Below are positions 32,068 to 42,471 of a stretch of 64,000 nt of DNA, one piece after another. A program made the position numbers and the translations under genes. Numbering within the stretch: position 1 is the stretch's first letter; every line of letters begins with the position of its first letter. Location of the stretch: positions 1-64,000 of the forward strand of contig JARBJD010000313.1 in NCBI GenBank assembly GCA_033064195.1, in the 5' to 3' direction. Under the pieces are notes generated by a model. That model saw only the letters and a list, made by a program, of their open reading frames with translations, did no database searches and was not told where the DNA came from. This DNA comes from Blattamonas nauphoetae (lineage: Eukaryota; Preaxostyla; Oxymonadida).

Positions 32068-33141
32068 CTATTCATGTTTTGGAATGTTAATGCCCAGTAG
32101 GTTGTTCCATTCAATCGAGTAGGAAACAATCCATTCTCCAAAAGTGGAGGTTTCGTCGTTTTGCAGCTTTTCCTCCATCGCATCTTCGATGCCCTCCATT
32201 CTCAACATGCTATGCATTTTCTTCACCATCTGTCGCACTACACCCCTTGTTTTGTTCCATTCCCGTTGGGCATCGACCATTAAATTCAGAAAATCCCAGA
32301 TTGAGCGATCAGCTTCGAAGAAAGTGAGATAACTTGGGATCGTGAGAAAGATGGGCATATTCAGAAGAAAATCCATTGTTGGTTGATAATATGGACATAT
32401 TTGGAGGAGATGGACCAGGAGTGACAGAAAAATCCGAGATTGTGTTCCATCGATGATCGAAAAGCAGTTCACGCACAAATGCCTAATATATTGTTCCGAA
32501 GGAGTCACGACTTGCTGAAAAATCGTCTTGTGAACAGATTTTTGTTCATTAGGATCATCAATTTTGAGTCGTGCGAGATTATCCAGAGTTGAGAGCCAGA
32601 GAGAGTGAATGATGGTTATCATGAGGTTATTGTGGATATCAACTGCGTTGTCAAATGGAAGAGACAGTGGATTGAGAGTGATGATGAGTTGAGGGATCAG
32701 ATCCGCTTTGACGAGGGTAAGGCGGATTTTTGGAGAACAGAAAATGATCAGAAACTGAAGCATCTTCATTGCAGTTGCGATGATTGCTTGACTGGGTGAG
32801 GAAATAAGCACCATAAGGGATTGTATGAAGTCTGTCGAATATTCATCAGAGTCTGATGCGAGGCTGCTGATAAATCCATCTGCAGATTTTCGATTCTTCG
32901 GAGTCACAGATTCCAGAAGTTTCACGGCTTTCGTTTCCAAACATTCATCAAGAGCAGGCTGTAACTTCATAGTGGCAACAAGAGATCGGAAGACCACTGC
33001 CTCTTCGGATTCAGATGAGAGTTCTTCTTCGTTCCAATTCAGGAAAGGAGAACAATCCATTGAAAACGGTAACCGAGAGGATAACAAATCAGAGCACGTT
33101 GGACTTGATGAGATATCTGGTTTCTTGGCAATTGCAGTCAT
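32068..33141 (-). CDS. Family A alpha-solenoid protein (A7), complete
   Basis: 357 residues from ATG 33141 (MTAIAKKPDISS); stop TAG. Landmarks: CSPFLNWNEEE, FRSLVATMKLQPALDECL, QSLMVLISS, LVKADLIPQLIITLNP, KTIFQQVVTPSEQYI, CPYYQPTMDFLLNMP and MEGIEDAMEEKLQND...EWNNLLGINIP. An upstream in-frame ATG (33261) is disfavoured because the conserved box sits 24 nt before 33141. Closest copy is A8. Past the TAG the frame stays open for 88 more codons to a TGA. Confidence 0.8.
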   Translation of the reverse strand: MTAIAKKPDISSSPTCSDLLSSRLPFSMDCSPFLNWNEEELSSESEEAVVFRSLVATMKLQPALDECLETKAVKLLESVTPKNRKSADGFISSLASDSDEYSTDFIQSLMVLISSPSQAIIATAMKMLQFLIIFCSPKIRLTLVKADLIPQLIITLNPLSLPFDNAVDIHNNLMITIIHSLWLSTLDNLARLKIDDPNEQKSVHKTIFQQVVTPSEQYIRHLCVNCFSIIDGTQSRIFLSLLVHLLQICPYYQPTMDFLLNMPIFLTIPSYLTFFEADRSIWDFLNLMVDAQREWNKTRGVVRQMVKKMHSMLRMEGIEDAMEEKLQNDETSTFGEWIVSYSIEWNNLLGINIPKHE

Positions 33142-33165
33142 TCTTTCAGAATCGGACTGTAAACT

Positions 33166-33179
33166 CTCGTTATGGGTCA
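33166..33179 (-). promoter_or_regulatory. Family A upstream box, A7
   Basis: Exact TGACCCATAACGAG on the gene strand, 24 nt before ATG 33141. Confidence 0.65.
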
Positions 33180-33489
33180 GATCAAACGATGAAAAAAGTG
33201 ACTGAGATGAAACAGACATCCAAATAGAACAGCAACAAACAACCAATGAAGACTGAGACAATTCATAAACGATAAAGAAGCTTGTGAATGAGACGAAATG
33301 AAAGATGGCTACTGCAAGTCAAGGAACAACGAATTGACAATGGAGTCAACGCATGAATGTAAAAGAAGAGACAGATGATTCGTCGTTCACGAACTGTTCT
33401 GCAGATAAGGAAGGAGGAAGCATCTAAACTCAACAGGGATCCGCAAGTTCGATGAACATCGACAGCAAATGGGGGGCTGTGATGTGGGA

Positions 33490-34150
33490 CAGAATACGAT
33501 GTGACGAAAGTGGTGTGGATCGATGTGGACGGATCAACAGAGGAAGACGGCAGACTCCCTCTTCTAATCACGTTCACCACTCCCATCGCTCCACTGTTGA
33601 CATCCATGTCCGGACACATCATAACGACTGACCCGCAAATCGCTGTCGTGCTCATCCACTTCGACAAAGATGTACGTGGATCGTACGAGTTCGTTGTGGG
33701 GGAGAGGGGGAAGGATGCGGTGTTCGCAGTTGTGGTCGAATCTCCAGCAACGACAGCTGAGACAGACGAGTTCGTTGCGGTTGGTGATGACAGAATCCAC
33801 ACACACAACACGACATGCATAATCAAGTCTGTCATCCTCACTCCTGCAAGCAACTCCATTCCCGTCGTGGTGACGACAGAATCCTCACACACGACGCAGA
33901 ACCAGAAGACCCAGAAAAGAAGGCGATGTCCAAAGAAAAGAAGACAATTTTGAGCTGGCTGATCCCTCTCATCGCGTGCCTCCTCATCGCTCTGTTCCTC
34001 ACTGTCGTCATCATCGTTATCCTCAGTCGGCGGAAGAACAAGGCAGAGGCATCGTTGAATGAGATGGAAGAACAAGAACGAGTGGAGCTGGAGAAAGTGG
34101 ATGAGGTTGGCAGAGATTGTTCGAATGGATTGATTGAGCGGAAGGAATGA
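33490..34150 (+). pseudogene. Receptor fragment with membrane segment, no kinase-like tail
   Basis: Frame 33501-33953 encodes an Ig-like unit (VVLIHFDKDVRGSYEFVVGE), and frame 33815-34150 supplies KKTILSWLIPLIACLLIALF, a membrane segment, then SRRKNKAEASLNEMEEQ and a TGA. The frame changes between them near 33900. The pattern (extracellular units, Lys/Arg stop-transfer, short acidic tail) matches the receptor family, but the kinase-like part is missing and repeat R2 follows. A relic. Confidence 0.6.
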
Positions 34151-34199
34151 GCCACTCTGCATTTGACTCGACGGAAAGTCATCCAACAGACAAGCACCC

Positions 34200-34790
34200 G
34201 ACAGAACATAGTTCTCTTGCTTCTGCTTCTCCTCCAACCCGACACACTTGTTGTCTTTCATCACTCCCTTCAACACCTCCCGCCTCCTTCTCTCTCGACA
34301 GCCCTCTCATCGTCTGTTTCTGCCTCGACTGCTTCTGCTGCAACTGTTGACTCGACAGCGACTCCACTGTCGCCAGCTGTCCTTGCAGTCACGAAACGGC
34401 ACCGACGCATCGATTGAGCGAAGGCGACGATGTCATGTGTGTCTGTCCAGAATGACGGCGATTGATGAGACGATGTGGCAAGTGTCCAGGTTGGCTGTGT
34501 CGATGCTCTGTCTGTCTGCATGCCGCTGTGTTCACGTGTGCTGGTTGAGCTGAAGCGATAGAACGGTTATCTGGTCATTCGCTCGATTGGGATTAGTTTT
34601 GGCGAAGAGTGAGGAGAGAGTGTGTCATCAGTTGCAGTGTCGTCAGCGAGAGTGGTGAAAAGCGACACTCAGCTTCGTCTGATGCGATGGAGACAGGCAG
34701 AGAGATGTGCGGGAGGAGTCGTGCACGTCTCCCTCTCTTCGTCTTCTGTCTCTCTTCTCCCCCCTCCTTCTCGCTCTTCTTCCTTCTCTC
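34200..34790. repeat. Dispersed repeats R2 plus R1 tail, copy c
   Basis: Same block order as 27395-28060. The R2 part is more diverged here. It is followed, at 34830-34990, by sequence matching the purine-rich 3' flank of A5 in inverted orientation. Confidence 0.75.
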
Positions 34791-35019
34791 CCTCACATCC
34801 ATATCTGTTCGATGCATCCTTCGTGACCGCCATCCGGGCACTTCCAGTTGTTCCGTCGATCTTCCTCGTCTTCCTCTCGCCTTCTCCGTTCGTCTCACGC
34901 TCGCATGTCTCTCTCCTCTTCTTCCTCCATCTCATAATTTCAGTCTTCCGACTCTAGCCCTCCTAATTCATCAACTGTGTCGGTTCTTTCTCATCACGGG
35001 TTCTGGTCTGATTCTATTC

Positions 35020-36084
35020 CTAGTTTGGAAGGTTCATGCCCAGCAGATTGTTCCATTTAATCGAGTATGCAACAATTCTTGCTCCGAATTTGTTTTTCTC
35101 GTTTTGCAGTGTTTCTTCAATCGAATCATCCATTCCCTCCATTCTCAATATTATATGGACTTTCTTCCCCATCTGTCGCACTTCTTCCCGTGCTCTGTTC
35201 CATTCCCGTTGGGTATCGATCATGAAATACAGACAACCCCAGTTTGAGCGATCTTTTTCGAAGAATGTGAGACAACTTGGGATTGTGACAAAGATGGGCA
35301 TATTCAGAAGAAAATCCATTGTTGGTTGATAATATGGACATATTCGGAGGAGGTGGACGAGGAGTGACAGAAAAAGCTTTGATTGCTCACCATCGATGAT
35401 CGAAAAACGGTTCACGCACAAATAGCAAATGTACCTCTCCGAAGGGATCAGAACTTGCTTCAAAACCGTCTCATGAACAGCTTGTTGTTCATTAGGATCA
35501 TCAATTTTGAGTCGTGCGAGACCATTCGGAGTTGAGAGCCAGAGAAAGTAAAAGATGGTTATCATGAGGTTATTGTGGATATCAACTGTGTTGTCAAATG
35601 GAAGAGACAGTGGATTGAGAGTGGTGATGAGTTGAGGGATCAGATCAGCTTTGAAGAGGGCAAGGCGGATTTTTAGAGAACAGAAAAAGATCAGAGTTTT
35701 GAGCATCTTCATTGCAGCAGTGGTGATTGTTTGACTGGCTGAAGAAATGAGCACCATCATGGGCTGGATGAAGTCTGTCAAATATTCATCAGAACTCGAG
35801 GCAATGTTACTGAAAAAAGAATCTGCGGATTTTCGATTCAGTGGATTCACAGATTGTAGAAATTCCACAGCTTTCGCTTCCAGAGAGCTGTTAAATGCAG
35901 GCTGGAACTTCAAAGTGGCAACGAGAGACCGAAAGACAACGGCTTGTTCGGATTCAGATTCTTTTCGATTGAAGTGCCATTTTAGGAAAGGTGAACAATC
36001 TGGAGGATGTGAAAAGAAGTGGGAAGAGATACCAGGGCTAGGACAATCAGTAGAGGAGGATATCTTTGAGTCGCCAGCACCCAT
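35020..36084 (-). CDS. Family A alpha-solenoid protein (A8), complete
   Basis: 354 residues from ATG 36084 (MGAGDSKISS), the first ATG after the box; stop TAG. Landmarks: CSPFLKW, FRSLVATLKFQPAFNSSL, QPMMVLISS, FKADLIPQLITTLNP, HETVLKQVLIPSERYI, CPYYQPTMDFLLNMP and MEGMDDSIEETL...KWNNLLGMNLP. Its first 30 residues are nearly identical to those of A12, which points to a recent shared duplication of the 5' end. Role unknown. Confidence 0.8.
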   Translation of the reverse strand: MGAGDSKISSSTDCPSPGISSHFFSHPPDCSPFLKWHFNRKESESEQAVVFRSLVATLKFQPAFNSSLEAKAVEFLQSVNPLNRKSADSFFSNIASSSDEYLTDFIQPMMVLISSASQTITTAAMKMLKTLIFFCSLKIRLALFKADLIPQLITTLNPLSLPFDNTVDIHNNLMITIFYFLWLSTPNGLARLKIDDPNEQQAVHETVLKQVLIPSERYICYLCVNRFSIIDGEQSKLFLSLLVHLLRICPYYQPTMDFLLNMPIFVTIPSCLTFFEKDRSNWGCLYFMIDTQREWNRAREEVRQMGKKVHIILRMEGMDDSIEETLQNEKNKFGARIVAYSIKWNNLLGMNLPN

Positions 36085-36109
36085 TCCTTCCAGTTTCACA
36101 GAGGTATCA

Positions 36110-36123
36110 CTCGTTATGGGTCA
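36110..36123 (-). promoter_or_regulatory. Family A upstream box, A8
   Basis: Exact TGACCCATAACGAG on the gene strand, 25 nt before ATG 36084. Confidence 0.65.
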
Positions 36124-36529
36124 GAACGATGAAGAAATCAAAAACGGCGAGATGACAACTCTACAACAAGATACAATACTCCTCGCTCTTATCCATCATT
36201 TTCATCGCTCGAAGCTGCACCTCCTCCCGATCCTTTTGGATCCTCTCTTCCTCCGCATGCCTCGTCAACTCCATTTTCTTCAGGGGCACTGATTTCGAGT
36301 GAGTGAACGATGTGGCGATGGACGATCGATTCAATTGAGACTGGCTGATGTGTCAATGCCTACTGCAGGAGCGAGATCAACTATTTCGAAGCGTCATTTG
36401 TCTTCCCTCTGAGTTCGAGGCCACAAAGGGCAGATTCAGTCAAGATCGATCCATCAATTTCGATAAATGAACATAGCACAGGCAGCACAGATGAAGCGGT
36501 GAAAGGGTGGTTGATGGAGAAGGCGAATT

Positions 36530-36705
36530 CTCGATAAAGTCGAAGTGGGTGGAGGATAAAGACACAATCTTGTCTTCCAGTGAAGGGTTGGATGTTTGTT
36601 TGGTTTCCACCATGTCAACAAGTGAACAAGTGATCACTTTTCGTTCCAAGTTTGGGTTCATGGTTTGTCCATCCCAGTTCAGGAAAACTGAACAAGAATG
36701 GAATG
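36530..36705 (-). pseudogene. Family A relic (A9), N-terminal piece
   Basis: SCSVFLNWDGQTMNPNLERK followed by LVDMVETKQTSNPSLEDKIV matches the first 50 residues of family A (CSPFLNW...LVATVKxQPALDxSLEAKAV). Nothing recognisable follows. No box is found upstream. Confidence 0.5.
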
Positions 36706-37004
36706 GTTCAGGTGTACAAAAACGCGAGCAAGTGAGAGCCTGCAGTGGACGAAGTTCGAAAAAGGAAGAAAGATGGGCAGGCACAACTGGAAGGGAGGGC
36801 AGCTTCCATTTCTGAGCAGTGCGAGAGTGGCAGCGAAGGAGAAGGAGAGTGTAGCGACGATCGAGCGAGACTGGCGGGAGAGAATCCCAATCGTTCCATC
36901 AAACCATGATGTGATGCCAGAGCCGACATAGATCACACAAACAGTGTGTGTTGTGAAAAAGAAGTCAGAAACAGTTCGAAACATTTGCTGGTTCTTGTCT
37001 GATT

Positions 37005-37251
37005 CTACCAAAGTTCCGGTTCTGGAATGTTCATGCCCAGCAGATTGTTCCATTCAATCGAGTATGCAACAATACCTTGTCCGAAATCGTTATTGTCGTT
37101 TCGCAGCTTTTCTTCAATCACATCATCAAATCCTTCCGTTTTCAACATTCGATGCACTTTATTCCCCATCTGTCGCGTTTCTCCGCCTTGTTCGTTCCAT
37201 TTCTGCTGGACTTCGAACATGACATCCAGAAAAGTCCAGATTGGGGACTCA
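37005..37251 (-). pseudogene. Family A gene A10, 3' part, cut by the 37252-40309 element
   Basis: Encodes ESPIWTFLDVMFEVQQKWNE to EWNNLLGMNIP and a TAG, the C-terminal 80 residues of a family A protein. The frame meets the inserted element after the target site TCA (37249-37251). The 5' part lies at 40310-41139. Confidence 0.8.
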
Positions 37252-40200
37252 TAGACCCTCCACAAACCCGTTTTTAAATATAAACCCGTTTTTATTCGAA
37301 AAGAACTTAATAATCCTAATATCTCAGCAGTGAGTCAAAGTTAGGTGAATTAGAAACGAGTTGCAATATCTAGGTTATCTGCATCTGATTTAAATTGTGT
37401 CGAACTCAATTTCAAAGAATGGGTATCTAATTTCAACTCCCCCTCTCTCTCAGAATATAAGATCGTCGATGTCTAATTTCCCGTCTACCACCTCTTCTCC
37501 ATCACCACCACTATTTTTTCAGAAGATTACCACATCTATCGACAAGCTCATCAACCACCAACACAAAAGTCAATGATCAATTCGTTCTCCGGAGATCTAA
37601 TTGAGAATTTGGAGGAACAAACATCACAAGACGATTAAAAGTCATCCATTGTTCGATGTTTGTCCATGAATGAAGAGAATATCACACGAACCGTGACACA
37701 ACCAATTCGTGTTGTAAACTTGCTTTATCACCATTCAGATCATGTTGGACACTCTTTTACATGATTTAACACATGTTGCCGAGTCAATGAATCCTATACA
37801 AAGAACTCTGGCCAGCCCACCTTTGCCCGTGGGGGCGTCATCTGGCCTTGTGCGACTGGTGATGCGCGGGACTGATGAGGTACAGCGACATGGACAACGC
37901 GCTCGAGATGATCTCCAACGCCGCCGAGTACGACTTCATGGCCACCTCCCAGACAGCCAGTCAGTGAGGCACGCAATCGACGTCGCGAAGGAGTTCTCGG
38001 AGAAGACGCTCATACGCACCTTCACACAAGTCGTCGCGGCACTCCTTCTCTTGCAGGGTCTCTCACCACCGAGCTCGCCCGCCGGCAGGTCCAGGAATCC
38101 ATCTCATCAGAACCCTTGTGATCCAGCCTCAGGCCCACCAGAAAGCGAGGTCACCAAAGATATCACCCCATTTCATCCACCTCAGGGTGTTTTTCAGATG
38201 ACCAGCGAGTCGACAAGAGCAACAGTTGCAACTCTCCCTCCGATCCCAAAGCGAGCTATGCTTCCCCTCACCCTGCTCCACCCACCCACCAATTGCTCCT
38301 CGCGGGAAGCAGGACGAGCCAGAGCGGAAGGAAGAGGACAAGAAGGATGATTCTGACAACAGCGACTTGATTGAACTGGACCCAAAACCCAAACAGGAAA
38401 ACACAACTCGTCCGGCTGATCTGACACGACACACCCCGCCAACAACGTCTTCAGATGCACATGTCGCAACGAGGCAGTTCACATGAGCACCAACAACAGC
38501 CGAAGAGCACCGTCTCTCTCCAAATGAATTGGACAGTGATGCCGAACAGCAGATTGGAGTGGTCAAGCAGAAGGATGGCAGTGTCGACTCATCTCTGAAA
38601 CAGGAATTAGAACAACTCGTCGACACATCCGCATCTTCTGCATCGAATGCAGATCTGTTGCGAATAATCGATTCTTTGAAAGCAACACTCGTCGAAGTAG
38701 AACGACAGCGCTCGGCTGACAAGGCGAAGTATGAAAAAGAACTACGAACAATAGGTTCAGTCTCGGCTGAGGAACACTCCGAACTGACTCGTCTCACAGA
38801 GGAGAACGCTCGACTGACCGAAACAATGTCAGAGTTCCAAGTTCGAGCAGCTTCGCTGGCCACAGACAAAAACACGCCGGAAAAGAGTTTGGAGTAGACG
38901 AGGCAGAAGATGGAGATGGAGCGGGAGAACAACACGCGGTTGGAGGAGACGAAGAGGGAGGTGGATGAGTGGATTGGGATGAACAAAGAGAAGAGCCATT
39001 CCATCGAGACACTCAACACGAACATTGATCAGCTCACGACTGAGCGAGACACACTCAAAGCCAACCTGACCGCAACAAACCAGTCACTCGACGAATCCAA
39101 CCAGCGGTGTGCATCTCATCTCATTCATCGTCTTTGCTCTTCGTTCTTTCATGCCCTTCTCTCCTCAATCATTCTCCTTTCTGTTTTCCTTTCTTCCCTT
39201 CAGCATCGACACCCTCTCCTTCGAGGTCTCTTCCCTCCTTGCCCAAAACGCAGAACTGGAGCACCTTCTCTCCAAAGACTGGCTCATCACGACCGACAAG
39301 CAGACAGAATGTATTGGAGTGAGCGAGTCAGCTGCACAACTCTCCTCAATCGAGAAATTCAAGCCTGCCAGCGTCACTTCACACCAACCGCACTACTTGG
39401 ACGACATCGGCGACAAGATCGGATCGTATATGATGCACTTCACTGAGAGTGACATGAGAAAGGTGAGAGAGTACTCCTACGCGCTGGAGAAGGGTGAGGA
39501 AGTGAACAAGACACAGTTGCGGCGGACCCGAAGCGATCTGCAGTCCCAAACGACAATCCAGCCACTCCAAGTTCCCACTCTTGCTTAGCCAGCCAAAACG
39601 AAGAGGGGAAAGAAGCTGTCACTCGCACCTCTCTCGCCCGCCAAGCACGTGCCCAGCATGACCCCTCGCAAACAACGATCGAAGCGGAACATGCAGCCGG
39701 TGACAGAACACGACGTGGAGAAGCAGCAGAAGGAGATGGAGCGGAGAGTGGTCGAGCAGGCTCGCAAGTTCAACAAATACATTTCCAGCCAAGTCGGCAC
39801 CGTCGCTTCACTCACCGCCGCCAACGAGAACACGGATGGGCAGAAGAGCGTTCTCGACTAGATGTGAAGGATCAGCGAATGCTTCGAAACGTTCAAAATG
39901 AAGGAATACTTCATCGAGAATGTGGTTTGTGTTTCTTCTCCTCTTCTCATCGTTATTGCTCTTCTGCCATCTTTCTTCACTCCTCTCTCTTCATTGTCTC
40001 TCTCTGCCTCTTCAGGATCTCGTCGTCCTGTCCTTCTGTGTCTTCTTCTCGTTCTGACAACAGATCGAGACTGAGACACGGTCATCCCCTGTGGACACGC
40101 GCTCTTCAGCCATCTTACATCCTCACTACCCATTCTTTAGATCCATTCTCATTTCATCAATCAATATCAAGTGCAATTTCTCTCTCAATACCATCACCAA

Positions 40201-40309
40201 TGCATTTCTAGGAATATATAAGATGACTTTTTTCCACTATAGTTCGAATTCTGGGTCTAGGTGAATAAAAACGGGTTTATATATTTTTGACGGGTTTGTG
40301 GAGGCACTA
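37252..40309. mobile_element. 3.06-kb inverted-repeat element carrying a coiled-coil gene
   Basis: Terminal inverted repeats at 37252-37297 (TAGACCCTCCACAAACCCGT...) and 40263-40309 (TAGTGCCTCCACAAACCCGT... on the other strand), about 46 bp, each with two copies of an AAACCCGT motif. A 3-bp TCA target duplication (37249-37251 and 40310-40312) flanks it. Removing the element and one TCA gives LTFFDDESPIWTF, in frame and with the spacing seen in intact family A proteins, so the ends are well placed. No transposase frame is seen inside; the cargo is a decayed coiled-coil gene. A non-autonomous, gene-carrying DNA transposon is the best reading; the superfamily is not clear from a 3-bp duplication alone. 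Confidence 0.85.
37742..39867 (+). pseudogene. Coiled-coil protein gene inside the inverted-repeat element
   Basis: The main coiled-coil frame runs 38529-39106 (EELRTIGSVSAEEHSELTRL-type heptads, then TRQKMEMERENNTRLEET) and continues, after a 97-nt GT...TTCAG intron at 39107-39203, as IDTLSFEVSSLLAQNAELEH to a Lys/Arg-rich tail. In-frame TAG codons occur at 38895-38897 and 39586-39588 and a TGA at 38484-38486; the frame ends at TAG 39859 or TGA 39865. Upstream, 37742-38350 has exon-like pieces (YSDMDNALEMISNAAEYDF in one frame, VRHAIDVAKEFSEKTLIRTF in another) and is more GC-rich than its surroundings. Probably a host-type cytoskeletal or scaffold gene captured with an intron and now decaying. 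Confidence 0.5.
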
Positions 40310-41139
40310 TCATCATCGAAGAATGTGAGACAACTTGGAATCGTGAGAAATACTGGCATACAAATAACAAAATCCATTGTTGGTTGATGATAAGAACAGA
40401 ATCGGACGAGTCGGGCGAGGAGGGCCATGAAATACATGGGTTGCATCCCATCAATGATTGAAAAGTAGTTCATGCACAAATGGGAAATGTACTTCTCCAA
40501 AGGTACGATAACTTGCTTTAAAACCGTTTCGTGAACATCTCGCCGTTCATTGTCATATTTCATTCCGATGTTTTCCAGACTGTATGGAGTTGCGAGCTCG
40601 AGAGAATTGGTGATGACTTTCATGAGGTAGATGTGGATATCGACTGCTTCTGCGAAGGAAAGAGATTGTGGATTGAGGGTGTTGATGAGTTGAGGGATCA
40701 GATTGGCTTTGATGAGAGTATAGTGGACGTGACGTGAACACAAGAACAGAGACTCGAGCATCTTCATTGCTGCTGTGGATATAGCCTGACTGCCTGAGGA
40801 AATGAGCACAACAATGGAGTGTAGGAAGTCTCTTAAAGAGTCATCAATGAACGATGCAAAGCTGCCGAGATGAGCATCAGTTAATTCATCATAACCTGGA
40901 TCCACAGACTCGAGAAATTTCACGGCCTTTGCCTCCAGTGAGTCATCAAGTGCAGGCTGGTACTGCACTGTGGCAACGAGAGATCGAAAGACAACGACCT
41001 TTTCGGATTCAGATTCGTTTCGATTGTTTTGCCAATTCAGGAAAGAAGAGCAGTCTGGAGAACATAACACGCAATGTGAAGAGATACCAGAGCATGTATA
41101 ATCTGTGGAGGCATTAATCTTCGAATCTAAACCAGTCAT
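40310..41139 (-). pseudogene. Family A gene A10, 5' part, cut by the 37252-40309 element
   Basis: ATG 41139 (MTGLDSKINASTDY) with CSSFLNWQ, FRSLVATVQYQPALDDSL, HSIVVLISS, IKANLIPQLINTLNPQS, HETVLKQVIVPLEKYI and LTIPSCLTFFDDD before the element begins. Apart from the insertion the frame is clean, so the gene was probably intact when hit. The upstream box is exact. Confidence 0.8.
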
Positions 41140-41163
41140 TCTGTTGGATTGAGAGGGTAATCA

Positions 41164-41177
41164 CTCGTTATGGGTCA
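41164..41177 (-). promoter_or_regulatory. Family A upstream box, A10
   Basis: Exact TGACCCATAACGAG on the gene strand, 24 nt before ATG 41139. Confidence 0.65.
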
Positions 41178-41459
41178 GAAAAAAGAATGAGTGAAACAAT
41201 GAAAGTGTGATAAAATAATCGTCTAAATGGAAGAAGAAAACATCCCCTCATGACAGATGAGCTATTCGCTGAATCAACGACGAAGGAACGAAAGACACAA
41301 GTCAGAGTTGCTGTCGCTGGTGTCCAGCGGCGAGTCGGCACGAAAGTGAGGCTCAGGGAGATGGAGTGGGTTGAGTTTGATTCTTCGTTTTCAATTTCCT
41401 GAGAAATGCATGTTCTGTGATGTTCCTCCCTGAACATCGCTCAATTTGAGCGATCATCG
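41178..41459. other. No gene recognised
   Basis: An 89-codon frame on the - strand (41437-41168) has no family similarity and overlaps the A10 upstream region. Confidence 0.35.
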
Positions 41460-42030
41460 AACAACCTTGTCTCCTCAAGATTCACATTTCTCGTTTCGAT
41501 GTTGTTCGATCGTGTCTTCGAAGCCATCCATTCCTTCAAACACGAGACGTGTCTCTCATCGTTGCAGCATGGTTCCATCTCTGCTGCCAACGCTCGGCTG
41601 CAAATCGACGCAGATTCCCAGACATCTCGCCATTGTTTCGTCAGTTCCTGAAAATGTCACTGCATTTGGGATTGTGAGGAACGTGGGCAGAGATTAGATG
41701 AAATCCGTCGTTGGTTATCGAGAAGGGTACATTTCGAGTTGTCGGTTCAACATGAACACACACGAGCAAGTGGTCGGAAAGAAGTTCCATAAATCGAGTT
41801 GACTGGTCTCGAGTGTGCATCCAAGTGTGGCCGGCTGACGAAACGCGGATGAAAGGTTCGGCTGGTTTCAGAACGTGTGCAACAATCGTGTTGGGAGCAA
41901 TTTGCGTTTCAGGCTCATCCATGTCGAGATCTTTCAAAAATCAACGAGATACAGTTGTTCTCACATTTTCGTGTTCACTCGGATTGTTCTTCTGGCTCCA
42001 TCGCAAGAAAGGAGATACTTCGAGAACCAG
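41460..42030 (-). pseudogene. Family A relic (A11), internally deleted and diverged
   Basis: VSPFLRWSQKNN matches the CSPFLNW start and is followed directly by LDMDEPETQIAPNTIVAHVL and KPAEPFI, which match the middle of the protein (IEDxNEQQAVHETVLKQVL-PSEKYI). About 160 residues between are missing. A frame further down reads LVFEGMDGFEDTIEQHRNE, the C-terminal signature. Frames shift between the parts. The oldest-looking copy in the window. Confidence 0.55.
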
Positions 42031-42471
42031 AGCGAGCAAGATCAAACAGAAGAGCTGATGAACATGGCAAGTGCACGATTTCGGGACAACAGATGTGAGT
42101 AAGTCTGGCTCTTCTTCATCTTTCTAGGTGAGAGCGATGATTGTTGGGAAGGTGGGGATGGAGGTGGTTCTTTCACTCTTCAGCTCACTTTGAGCGGGGG
42201 AGCGAGTAGGGATTGGTTGGTGTCGATGAAGAATCAGGAACAAACGACTTCTTCACAAACAGCGAGGAACAGTGACGTTGGACGGCTTCCATTTGGGAGC
42301 AGTTGGAGAGTGGGGTGCGAGGGAGAGAGATTGGGATGAGAGAATTCGAATCGTTCTGGCATATAAAACCATGAGGTGATGCCAGATTCGACAAAGATCA
42401 CACACAAACAGGGTTTGATGCCTAAAAGAAGTGAGAAACTGTTCGAAATGTTCGCTGGCTCCTGTCTGCAT

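Noticed and set aside
37249-37257. TA target duplication (Tc1/mariner-like) for the 3.06-kb element
   Set aside because: A TA duplication can be drawn but leaves the family A frame broken; TCA restores both frame and spacing.
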